NCBI GenBank assembly: GCA_009693165.1
Contig: SHXX01000008.1
Location: 1-48,500 of the forward strand
Length of the DNA: 48,500 nucleotides
DNA from: Chloroflexota bacterium
GTDB lineage: Bacteria; Chloroflexota; UBA11872; UBA12225
Direction: 5' to 3'
In this document: positions 8,336 through 15,709 of the stretch, piece by piece
Layout: every line of letters starts with the position of its first letter
Numbering within the stretch: the first letter of the stretch is position 1
The notes under the pieces: model-generated
Told to the model about the DNA's origin: nothing
Databases searched by the model: none
Seen by the model: only the letters and a program-made list of their open reading frames with translations
Position numbers and translations under genes: made by a program

Positions 8336-10298
8336 TACCCAACCCGAATCGGGCCATGACCGACCAACCCACAACAGTGGTGCCGAAATCGATGGCCGCA
8401 TCCTTGCCTGCATCCTGACCCGCAACGAGGCGAGGCACATCGAGGCGTGCCTCAATTCGGTGTCGTGGACCCACGCGCAGATGGTCGTCGACTGTGGCAG
8501 TACCGATGCAACAACCGACCTTGCCCGCGCCCTCGGGGCAACCGTGCTGCATCGAGACTGGGATGGGTGGGCCGGGCAACGGACCTTCGCGATCAATGAA
8601 GCCTCCCGCCGGGGCTACCGGTGGATCTTCTTCGTCGATGCCGATGAACGGGTTCCAGTTGAGTTGGCCTCCGAAGCGACCCGTGTCGTCGAGGCAAGTG
8701 ACGCGGCTCACGCCGCCGGTGACACGACCGCGCCCGTCGGGTTCTGGGTGCCCCGACGAAACATCATCGCCGGCAAATGGGTGCGCCACGCCGGTTGGGA
8801 TCCCGACTACCAGTTGCGCCTCTTCCGCACGGACCGTGGGCGCTACGACCCGGCGCGCCCTGTCCATGAACTCGTCCTGCTTGACGGACCAGACGCCCAC
8901 CTCGAGGCACGGCTCATTCACTACAACTACGACGACTGGCAACACTTCTGGATCAAGCAACAGCGGTATGCGCGTATCGAGGCGACCGCTCGCGTCTCGC
9001 GTGGACAGCGCATCCGCCCCCACAACTTCATCCTGCAACCGTGGCGCGAGTTCTGGCGACGGTATGTCACCCTGCAAGGATGGCACGCCGGCACCCATGG
9101 CGTCATCCTTGCCGTCCTTCTGGCAATTGCCGAGTTCCAGACCCTTCGCCTTGCATGGGCAATGGGCAGTACGCATTCGAACCGGGACGGCTCTGAGGGG
9201 GACGTGGCCCCGGCCTCCCGTCGCAATGGGGCCGGCACAGGCGCTGGTAATAATATTACAGACGATACTTACTCGCGATCAGCAGTCACGGTAAGCGGTG
9301 ACACAACCGCACCAGTTCCCGATCAAGTGCCGTCTGGCCTGCCCGATTTCGGTAATCACCCGCCCGATACCGTCGCTGTCATTGTCAGTTACAACGTCGC
9401 GTCCCTCCTGCACGAATGTCTGGCATCGATATTTGACGCGGCCGAAACGGGGGGCATCGCCGTCCATGTCGTCGTCATCGACAATGCTTCAACCGACCAC
9501 AGCATTGGTGTCGCCCGTGCCACCCCCGGAACGACGGTGGTAGCCAACACCCGCAACGTCGGATTCGGCGTGGCCTGCAACCAGGGCATCGCCATTGCCC
9601 GGGCCATCGGAAGCCAACACGTCCTGTTCCTGAACCCGGATGCACGCCTCGCGCCCGACGCGCTTGCAGCACTTCGGAACGCCCTTGAAACCAGTCCAAG
9701 ACATGCGATTGCCGGTCCGGACCTCCGGTTTCCCGACGGTCGACCGCAACCGCCTCGCCGACGCTTCCCAAACCTTGCGACGCTTCTGGTCGAAAGCACC
9801 CCCCTCCAATGGCACGGAGGTGGCATCGATGGATCACCTGGATGGCCGGTTATCGAACCGATCATTCGCCGGTACCAGTGCGCCGACCTACCCGACGTCC
9901 CCGGGCCAGTCGACTGGATTTCCGGTGCGTGCCTGCTCGTCCGGTTGAATGCACTCGCCTCCGTAGGGGGGTTCGATCCAGCATTTTTCCTCTACTTCGA
10001 GGAAACCGACCTTGCGCGCCGATTGAGGCAGTCCGGGTGGACCTGCACGTACGCACCTGAAGCCCGTGTCTTTCACCATCGATCACAGAGCGCCGACCAG
10101 AACGTCGGCGCGCGCGACCGCCACTACTACGCCAGCAAGATGACGTACGCAGCACGCACTCTGGGAACGCCAGTGGCCGCCCTGGTGCGCGCCGAACACG
10201 TGGTCCTGTTCGGCGTGGAGGCACTCTGGCAAGCACTCCGGGGCAACCGTGCTGGCGCCCGGCGCTACGTCACCCTGGTTCGGAACCTCGTCGCGTAA
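8325..10298 (+). CDS. Bifunctional fusion of two GT2 glycosyltransferases
   Basis: A 657 aa protein with two complete GT-A domains. Domain 1 (about residues 25-280) resembles the WaaE/KdtX beta-glycosyltransferase type: ILTRNEARHIEACL, DCGSTDATTDLA, FVDADERVP and GKWVRHAGWDPDYQLRLFR. Domain 2 (about 347-640) is rhamnosyltransferase-like: VAVIVSYNVASLL, VIDNASTDHS, NVGFGVACNQG, FLNPDARL and GGFDPAFFLYFEETDLARRL. They are joined by about 68 low-complexity residues rich in Gly, Asn, Thr and Pro, whose DNA is locally AT-rich near 9245-9290. The start is TTG at 8325. An in-frame TGA at 8316 excludes an earlier start, and GAGGTGAT sits 4-5 bases upstream. The 3' end overlaps the convergent GT9 gene by 29 bases. 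The domains probably carry out successive steps on one glycan (inference). Confidence 0.85.
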   Translation: MSPDTQPESGHDRPTHNSGAEIDGRILACILTRNEARHIEACLNSVSWTHAQMVVDCGSTDATTDLARALGATVLHRDWDGWAGQRTFAINEASRRGYRWIFFVDADERVPVELASEATRVVEASDAAHAAGDTTAPVGFWVPRRNIIAGKWVRHAGWDPDYQLRLFRTDRGRYDPARPVHELVLLDGPDAHLEARLIHYNYDDWQHFWIKQQRYARIEATARVSRGQRIRPHNFILQPWREFWRRYVTLQGWHAGTHGVILAVLLAIAEFQTLRLAWAMGSTHSNRDGSEGDVAPASRRNGAGTGAGNNITDDTYSRSAVTVSGDTTAPVPDQVPSGLPDFGNHPPDTVAVIVSYNVASLLHECLASIFDAAETGGIAVHVVVIDNASTDHSIGVARATPGTTVVANTRNVGFGVACNQGIAIARAIGSQHVLFLNPDARLAPDALAALRNALETSPRHAIAGPDLRFPDGRPQPPRRRFPNLATLLVESTPLQWHGGGIDGSPGWPVIEPIIRRYQCADLPDVPGPVDWISGACLLVRLNALASVGGFDPAFFLYFEETDLARRLRQSGWTCTYAPEARVFHHRSQSADQNVGARDRHYYASKMTYAARTLGTPVAALVRAEHVVLFGVEALWQALRGNRAGARRYVTLVRNLVA

Positions 10299-11376
10299 GC
10301 AGATTGCGTGACCGCGACCACGCAGGCGTGAATGTCTCTGCGATGGCAGCAATCACCTCGTCGACTGCCGGCCAGATCACCCCCGCGGGAGCGACACGTG
10401 TCGCGTGAGGCCACGAAGCGCCGGGAGTACCCCCACACACCCGCACGATTGGACCACGGGGACGCCAGACCGCAGGATCGGTCGGTCCGAAGATTGCGAC
10501 CGTCGGCGCCCCAAGGCCAGCAGCCAGGTGGGCTATGCCCGAGTCGTTTGCAATCACGCCGGACGCACCGGCGAATAGGCTTGCAACTTCCGTGAGCGAC
10601 CTTCCACGGATCACCCGGACCGTCTCGGGTGACATCGCCGTGGTGATGGCTGTGACCGCCGACTCATCCGCCTCTCCCTCGAGGACAATCACCTTGTACC
10701 CCTGACGCAACAGATGACGGATCACTGCGTGCCAACTCAGGGCCGGCCAACACTTCCTCGCACTTCCACTACCAGGATGCACAACAACGTAACGACCTTC
10801 GTCTAAGTCTTCAGCGCCAGACCAATGATCATCAAGGGGTGTAACCGCGCAGGGTTGCATGATCCAAGGTGAAGAATCCCAACCCACTGGCAAGACGCCA
10901 CCAACCGGTTCGATGGTGTTGGCCAGCCACTCTGCAACGTGCGTTCGAGTACCGGCCGGAGGAAACGGAGGTGCGACGACCACGGATCCCACACCCCGCG
11001 CCTTTAGTCGGTCTGCGATGTCGAGACCGGAGTGGGTCCACACCACTGCGTGCGTCACCGACGCCCAGTCGAAACCTACGTCTTCGGCGGAACGGTAATT
11101 GCCGTCGTCCTGGGAGCGGCCATTGACACCGAAATAGAGATTGGCGATTGACTCGCTATCGGGCCGGATGACCAGGAGAGGCCCAGGCACCGTTGAGGCG
11201 ATGAATTGCGCCGGACCGGGTGGCGAGGCCAAGACAATTGCCCTGCACCGGTTGGCGCGCCGGATTGCCTGCCACGAAGGAATGCCCAGAAGGACATCGC
11301 CAAGGGCACCGGCTCGGATCCCAAGTATGGTCCCCATCAGCAGTCGCGTCCCATCACTGGTCACCGTTGTGACCAT
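10270..11376 (-). CDS. Glycosyltransferase family 9 (ADP-heptosyltransferase-like)
   Basis: GT-B enzyme of the heptosyltransferase family, which transfers a sugar from a nucleotide donor to a surface glycan or core. The 368 aa product has ILGIRAGALGDVLLGIPSWQAI near the N-terminus (the GxLGDxLL pattern), YVVVHPGSGSARKCWPALSWHAVIRHL (about residue 195), and the donor-site region GVIANDSGIAHLAAGLGAPTVAIFGPTDPAVWRP (about 280-315). It lies 23 bases after the accB-like stop, on the same strand, and converges on the GT2 fusion gene. An alternative start at 11337 (MGTILG) removes 13 residues. The sugar need not be heptose; family members in bacteria without LPS use other donors. Confidence 0.85.
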   Translation of the reverse strand: MVTTVTSDGTRLLMGTILGIRAGALGDVLLGIPSWQAIRRANRCRAIVLASPPGPAQFIASTVPGPLLVIRPDSESIANLYFGVNGRSQDDGNYRSAEDVGFDWASVTHAVVWTHSGLDIADRLKARGVGSVVVAPPFPPAGTRTHVAEWLANTIEPVGGVLPVGWDSSPWIMQPCAVTPLDDHWSGAEDLDEGRYVVVHPGSGSARKCWPALSWHAVIRHLLRQGYKVIVLEGEADESAVTAITTAMSPETVRVIRGRSLTEVASLFAGASGVIANDSGIAHLAAGLGAPTVAIFGPTDPAVWRPRGPIVRVCGGTPGASWPHATRVAPAGVIWPAVDEVIAAIAETFTPAWSRSRNLLTRRGSEPG

Positions 11377-11399
11377 AGGAAGCTTCGCGAGGAGAGGAC

Positions 11400-11894
11400 C
11401 TACGCTGGGTGGACGACCGCAACCACAAGGCCATAGTCGACCGCCTGACCGTCCTGGATGCGGAGTTCAAGCCGACCGGTAACCGGGGACACCACCTCTC
11501 CCGCCATGCCTAGTGTCTCGATCACCCCGATGGGTGCCCCGATTGCCACCGGGGCGTCATCCGCCGCAAGGTTCGGCCCACCTTCGGAGCGCGCCCGATG
11601 GAAGAACCCGACCGAGGGTGACCGAATCTCCGTCACGCCCGCCTCAACAGGCGAAGCCTCGGGGGAATGGCCGGCTTCGACCGCGGGACCTGCCCCTCCG
11701 GCCCTACCTCCGGGCACTGAGACCGACGGCACTCCTCCGCTCGCCCCACGGACCACTTGGATCACTATGTCACCATCCTCAAGCCGCACCTCCTCGACGG
11801 AGGTCCGGGTGACGGCCGACATCACGGTCTCAAGATCCTTCCCCAGGATCACTGCAAGGCGCGAGGTGTCCGAGTGGTCCGCCGGTGTCGTCAT
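11400..11894 (-). CDS. BCCP-like protein lacking the biotinylation lysine
   Basis: The 164 aa product has the overall layout of the acetyl-CoA carboxylase biotin carboxyl carrier protein AccB: an N-terminal helical segment (DLETVMSAVTRTSVEEVRLEDGDIVIQVVRG), a Pro/Ala/Gly-rich linker (about residues 50-95) and a C-terminal biotinyl-like domain that begins IRSPSVGFFHRA. At the biotinylation site, where AccB has EAMKLMNE, this protein reads ETLGMAGE. The acceptor lysine is replaced by Gly (codon 11508-11510), while the flanking Glu residues and the downstream GQAVDYG are kept. It therefore cannot be biotinylated at the usual site. It starts 11 bases after efp; the common efp-accB order is kept, but accC is absent downstream. 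It may be a non-catalytic BCCP homologue (compare plant BADC proteins) or a relic. Confidence 0.8.
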   Translation of the reverse strand: MTTPADHSDTSRLAVILGKDLETVMSAVTRTSVEEVRLEDGDIVIQVVRGASGGVPSVSVPGGRAGGAGPAVEAGHSPEASPVEAGVTEIRSPSVGFFHRARSEGGPNLAADDAPVAIGAPIGVIETLGMAGEVVSPVTGRLELRIQDGQAVDYGLVVAVVHPA

Positions 11895-11905
11895 TGCCGT
11901 CCTGC

Positions 11906-12463
11906 CTACGCGCGTTCGATGTAGCTGCCGTCGCGGGTATCGACCTTGATCCGGTCACCCGAGTTCACGAACAGGGGAACCTGCACGACGAGACCTGTCT
12001 CGAGGGTTGCCGGCTTGGTGCCACCGGTTGCGGTATCACCCTTGAACCCGGGATCCGTCTGCACAATCGACATCACCATGTTCAGGGGCAACTCCACGCC
12101 GATCGCTTCCTCACCGTAGAGGTTGATCTCCAACTGGATACCATCCTTGAGGTAATTGACCGCGTAGCCGAGGATGTCCTTGGTGATGGGACGCTGCTCG
12201 TACGTCTCCTGATCCATGAAGTGGTACATGTCTTCGTCGTTGTAGAGGTACGTCACCGGACGACGTTCGATGCGGATGCGCCGGAACTTCTCCGATGCGG
12301 AGAAAGTCTTGTCGAAGATGGCCCCGCTACGAAGGTCGCGCAACTTGAGGCGCGCCAACGCACCACCACGCCCGATCTTGATGTGCTGGAACTCGACGAT
12401 GCTGCAGATCTTGCCGTCGAGTTCGATCCCGACTCCCTTGCGGAGTTCGCCCACTGTGATCAC
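11906..12463 (-). CDS. efp: Elongation factor P, arginine-type loop
   Basis: Translation factor that binds between the P and E sites of the ribosome and relieves stalling at polyproline. The 185 aa length is typical. Domain I has the tip loop FQHIKIGRGGALARLKLRD, where residue 32 is Arg, the position rhamnosylated in EarP-containing bacteria (E. coli uses Lys34). Domain II holds VTYLYNDEDMYHFMDQETYEQ, and domain III ends in GLVVQVPLFVNSGDRIKVDTRDGSYIERA. I chose the GTG at 12463 with GGAG about 9 bases upstream, since the family starts right before the TVGELRKG-like strand. No earP-like gene is in the window, so modification of Arg32 is unproven. Confidence 0.95.
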   Translation of the reverse strand: MITVGELRKGVGIELDGKICSIVEFQHIKIGRGGALARLKLRDLRSGAIFDKTFSASEKFRRIRIERRPVTYLYNDEDMYHFMDQETYEQRPITKDILGYAVNYLKDGIQLEINLYGEEAIGVELPLNMVMSIVQTDPGFKGDTATGGTKPATLETGLVVQVPLFVNSGDRIKVDTRDGSYIERA

Positions 12464-12627
12464 GTTCGTCTGTCTCCAGTGATGTTCATGCGCATCCGGG
12501 GTGCCAAGACACCCGGGGAAACGGGCGCGGCACACGCCGACACCCAGCAAGGTCGGCGCACATCGGTCTTCCTATACAGTCAAAGTGTACGGGTCTCCCA
12601 CACGGTCTCCGCAGCCTGGGTCGGCCC

Positions 12628-13782
12628 TCAGCCCGCCATGACTGGTTGCTTGTGCGCGGTAGTCAGGACCTGGCACCGCTGTTCACCAACCACGACCATG
12701 TCCTCAATGCGCACGCCTCCCCAACCGGGCAGGTAGATGCCGGGTTCGACCGTCACCACTGCGCCTACCGGAATCCGACCCAAACCGCGTTCAGAACTGC
12801 TCAACCACGGCGGCTCGTGGATCGCCATTCCGACACCGTGGCCCGTCCCATGGCCGAAGCACGCCACTGGATCAAAACCGGCACGTCCGATGATGTCGCG
12901 GGCAAGTGCATCAGCCTCGATACCGGTCATTCCCGCCCGCAACCCGTCCTCGCAGACCGTCTGCGCAGCTAGGACAGTCCGGTACACATTCCAGAACGTG
13001 GCATCCGGATCACCCACCACGACCGTCCGCGTCATGTCAGAACAGTAGCCGTCAACGACACACCCCATGTCGATCACGATCGGATCACCCGCCTGGATTT
13101 CGCGATTCCCCGGTCGGTGATGCGGCATGGCGCCATTTGGGCCACTTGCAACGATCGTAGGAAACGAGAGACCGGTCGCACCTGCCTCCCGCATCACGAC
13201 CTCAAGACGCCATGCAATCTCGCGTTCCGTCATGCCGGGTCGCAATCCTGCGGTAACCGTTTCGATTGCCCGGTCACCGATCAGGACGGCACGGCGGATC
13301 TTCTCGACTTCAGAGGCGTCCTTCACTTGGCGCAGGGGAACCAGAAGGCCGGTCTCGCCCGAGATGGTGCAACCTGGGGCATGTTCGGCCATCGCGCCCA
13401 GGAACCGCCGATGACCATCGACAGTCATGTCGTCCGCCTCGATTGCCAAATGAGCGACGCCGTGAGCCGACGCACGCTGTGCAATCGACGCACACGGCGA
13501 CCCGTCAGGCTGGACAACGGTGAACGCCGGCGCCTGAACCGACGCCTGCTCGACGTAGCGGAAGTCGGTAAAGATCACCGCATCGGTCGCCGACACAAGG
13601 ACCTGACCCGCCGAACCGGTGAACCCTGTCAGGTAACGACGGTTGTCGGCTTGCGTGACGAGGATTGCACCTATCGAAGTCGTCCGCGTCGGGTCGGCAT
13701 TCAGGGCGGCAAGATGGCGCCTCAATGCGGCCAGACGCGTCGCGCCAACACCGGCGGGATGATCGCGGTTGAGTTCTGTCAT
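12628..13782 (-). CDS. Xaa-Pro aminopeptidase/dipeptidase (M24 family)
   Basis: Cytoplasmic metallopeptidase that cleaves the bond before proline in short peptides. The 384 aa protein has an N-terminal creatinase-like domain (about residues 15-150, with YLTGFTGSAGQVLVS) and a C-terminal pita-bread domain. All five metal ligands are readable: Asp in VIDMG, Asp in CSDMTRTVV, His in GHGTGHGVG, Glu in VEPGIY and Glu in VRIEDMV. It lies 19 bases after mltG and 165 bases before efp, an order common in Gram-positives and Chloroflexota where a PepQ/YqhT-type peptidase precedes efp. Confidence 0.92.
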   Translation of the reverse strand: MTELNRDHPAGVGATRLAALRRHLAALNADPTRTTSIGAILVTQADNRRYLTGFTGSAGQVLVSATDAVIFTDFRYVEQASVQAPAFTVVQPDGSPCASIAQRASAHGVAHLAIEADDMTVDGHRRFLGAMAEHAPGCTISGETGLLVPLRQVKDASEVEKIRRAVLIGDRAIETVTAGLRPGMTEREIAWRLEVVMREAGATGLSFPTIVASGPNGAMPHHRPGNREIQAGDPIVIDMGCVVDGYCSDMTRTVVVGDPDATFWNVYRTVLAAQTVCEDGLRAGMTGIEADALARDIIGRAGFDPVACFGHGTGHGVGMAIHEPPWLSSSERGLGRIPVGAVVTVEPGIYLPGWGGVRIEDMVVVGEQRCQVLTTAHKQPVMAG

Positions 13783-13801
13783 GCCGGAATGATATCCACG
13801 G

Positions 13802-15052
13802 CTAGCCGGGCTTTTGGTATTTCACCCGGTTTGCCTCGTGTTCCCGAAGCGTCACTGCAAAGACGTGTGTCCCGTCATTCCGTACATCGTTCCGGACGAA
13901 GTACTTGTACGCATTGCCATCGGGCGAGGCCATGGAGCGGAGGGAGGCCTCTCCGGGGTTGGCTATGGGACCTGGAGGTAATCCTCGTTGCACGTACGTG
14001 TTGTAGGGCGAATCGGGTGCGATCAATCTCGGAGCGTCACGGAGGACCGGCCACCACGCCCCCGACTTGCCAACAGCGTACTGGACCGTCGGATCAGCAA
14101 AGAGGCCCTCACCATCCCGGAAGCGGTTCAGGTAGACCGATGCGATTCGTGCCCGTTCGGATGGAACGGCCGCCTCACGTTCTACTATCGACGCAATCGT
14201 CACGATCTGATGCACGGTCAGGTCAGACAGTCCCGTGTTACGCCGGACTTCTGCAACAAACTGCGGCGTGACGATCTGCCCGAACCGACGCAGCATCATG
14301 TGAATGACGTCATCTGCATTCGTGTCGTTCGGTAGGACCCGGTAGGTGTCCGGATAGAGATAGCCCTCGAGCGTCGTGCCAGCAGGTCGGGCTTGCAGAA
14401 ACTCGTAGACGAAATTCGCCCGCCGGGCACTCAAGACAAACTGCTGCGCATCAATCCCGGCCCCCGATGACGCAATTGTCTCGGCCTGTTCCTCAAGGCG
14501 CCGGCCCTCAATGAAGGTGAGCGTCACCTCACGCACCTTCTGTATTTGGAAGGTGTCGATGAGTTCGTTCATCGACATGCCCTGCCGAACTTGATAGGAC
14601 CCGGCGAGCATGCGGTCCTCTGCACCCCGCCAGATGACGGCCATGCGGAAGAGCCGTGCGTTGGGGACAAGCCCCACCTCGGCCAGCCGCTCGGATATGA
14701 CCGTTGCCGTGTCACCCGGTTCGATGACGAACGTCGCCTGCACGCCGGGAACAACTGTTGGGGCCGGGGTGGACCGCCCGGATGAAGCCGTTCGTGTAGT
14801 CACCGCCAGATCGCCGACCGATACCGTCGAAGGCTGCTGGTCACTCATGCCCGCCCAAATGGCGTTGAACGCAAAGCCACCTACTGCCAACAGAAACGCG
14901 AATGCGATGACAATCCGTCCACCACCAACCTCACCACCGCGGCGGCGCGTAGTCTTGCGCTGGGACTGGACCTTCTCGCCTGGAGGAAGCTCGCGCGCTG
15001 TCCCTCGACCAACCTTGGTTCGCGGTTCCGCATCGCTTTGTCTGGCCATCAC
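13802..15052 (-). CDS. mltG: Endolytic peptidoglycan transglycosylase MltG
   Basis: Membrane-anchored lytic enzyme that cuts nascent glycan strands and sets their length. The 416 aa protein has a basic cytoplasmic N-terminus of about 45 residues, one transmembrane helix (about 47-67), a spacer, a LysM-like stretch (about 105-160) and the YceG catalytic domain. The domain has the signatures LEGYLYPDTYRV (about residue 230), IASIVEREAAVPSERARIASVYLNRF with its catalytic Glu (about 288-312), and QRGLPPGPIANPGEASLRS. It starts 3 bases after the ruvX stop; ruvX-mltG neighbours are widespread. Confidence 0.93.
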   Translation of the reverse strand: MMARQSDAEPRTKVGRGTARELPPGEKVQSQRKTTRRRGGEVGGGRIVIAFAFLLAVGGFAFNAIWAGMSDQQPSTVSVGDLAVTTRTASSGRSTPAPTVVPGVQATFVIEPGDTATVISERLAEVGLVPNARLFRMAVIWRGAEDRMLAGSYQVRQGMSMNELIDTFQIQKVREVTLTFIEGRRLEEQAETIASSGAGIDAQQFVLSARRANFVYEFLQARPAGTTLEGYLYPDTYRVLPNDTNADDVIHMMLRRFGQIVTPQFVAEVRRNTGLSDLTVHQIVTIASIVEREAAVPSERARIASVYLNRFRDGEGLFADPTVQYAVGKSGAWWPVLRDAPRLIAPDSPYNTYVQRGLPPGPIANPGEASLRSMASPDGNAYKYFVRNDVRNDGTHVFAVTLREHEANRVKYQKPG

Positions 15053-15055
15053 CAG

Positions 15056-15649
15056 TCACCGTTTGCCGTCTATCCCGGGATCAGGCAGCCCGAGGATGTC
15101 GGTTTCATTGTCCCCCGCCCGGTCGTCAAGTGCATCCTTGAGGGCTTCTTCCAACCTGCGTCGTTCGTCAAGGTACGCCTGGAGCAGGACCGTCGCCGCC
15201 AAGGCATCGATTCGGCGTCGGCGCGCTTCCCTCTCGCGCACCGATGGTATTGGGCGAAGACGCGCCCGTCGCCCAGTCGACGAACCACCACTCAACGCGT
15301 CGACATGTCCGCCGGCCAGATCTCCGGCAGTCGCCAGTCGCAATGCATCCTGGGATGTGTTTCGCTCGTCCCGGAACACCATTGGCAATCCGGTGTGCGC
15401 CTCGATTCGATTCGCAAGCGAGCGAATGTCCTCTGACCGAGTCGTCGCCTCTCCCAGAAGTCCGAGGGGAACACCAACGAGGATCGCGGTCGCACCGCGG
15501 TCGCGCGCCACCGAACCGATTCCATCAAGTGTCGATGCCAGATCGTTTCGGATGATCGCACCCACCGGCGATGCCAACAGGCCGGTTGGGTCGCTCGCGG
15601 CAACCCCGATCCGACGTTCTCCAACATCCAGGGCAATGATGACGGTCAT
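15056..15649 (-). CDS. ruvX: Putative pre-16S rRNA nuclease / Holliday junction resolvase, YqgF family
   Basis: RNase H-fold nuclease of the YqgF/RuvX family, implicated in 16S 5' maturation. The 197 aa product opens IIALDVGERRIGVAASDPTG (first catalytic Asp), then AILVGVPLGLLGE, the RDERNTSQDA strand (Glu region) and the final IDALAATVLLQAYLDE with the last Asp. About 40 residues rich in Arg, Ser and Gly (GGHVDALSGGSSTGRRARLRPIPSV...) are inserted between DERNTS and the last catalytic helix, and a tail of some 30 residues follows, so it is longer than the common ~140 aa form. The start is the ATG at 15649. The mltG start follows 3 bases after its stop. Confidence 0.9.
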   Translation of the reverse strand: MTVIIALDVGERRIGVAASDPTGLLASPVGAIIRNDLASTLDGIGSVARDRGATAILVGVPLGLLGEATTRSEDIRSLANRIEAHTGLPMVFRDERNTSQDALRLATAGDLAGGHVDALSGGSSTGRRARLRPIPSVREREARRRRIDALAATVLLQAYLDERRRLEEALKDALDDRAGDNETDILGLPDPGIDGKR

Positions 15650-15709
15650 CACTGGTCCATCCGGCAGGCACACCTTGTCACGTGACAGGGCAGGCTACCG
15701 AAGGAAAGG

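Noticed and set aside
8223-9176. Open minus-strand frame of 317 codons opposite the GT2 genes
   Set aside because: It lies antisense to two clear GT2 domains and shows no recognisable motif; long antisense frames are common in GC-rich DNA.
13117-14271. Open plus-strand frame of 384 codons opposite the M24 peptidase and mltG
   Set aside because: No conserved motif; both genes on the other strand have complete catalytic residues.
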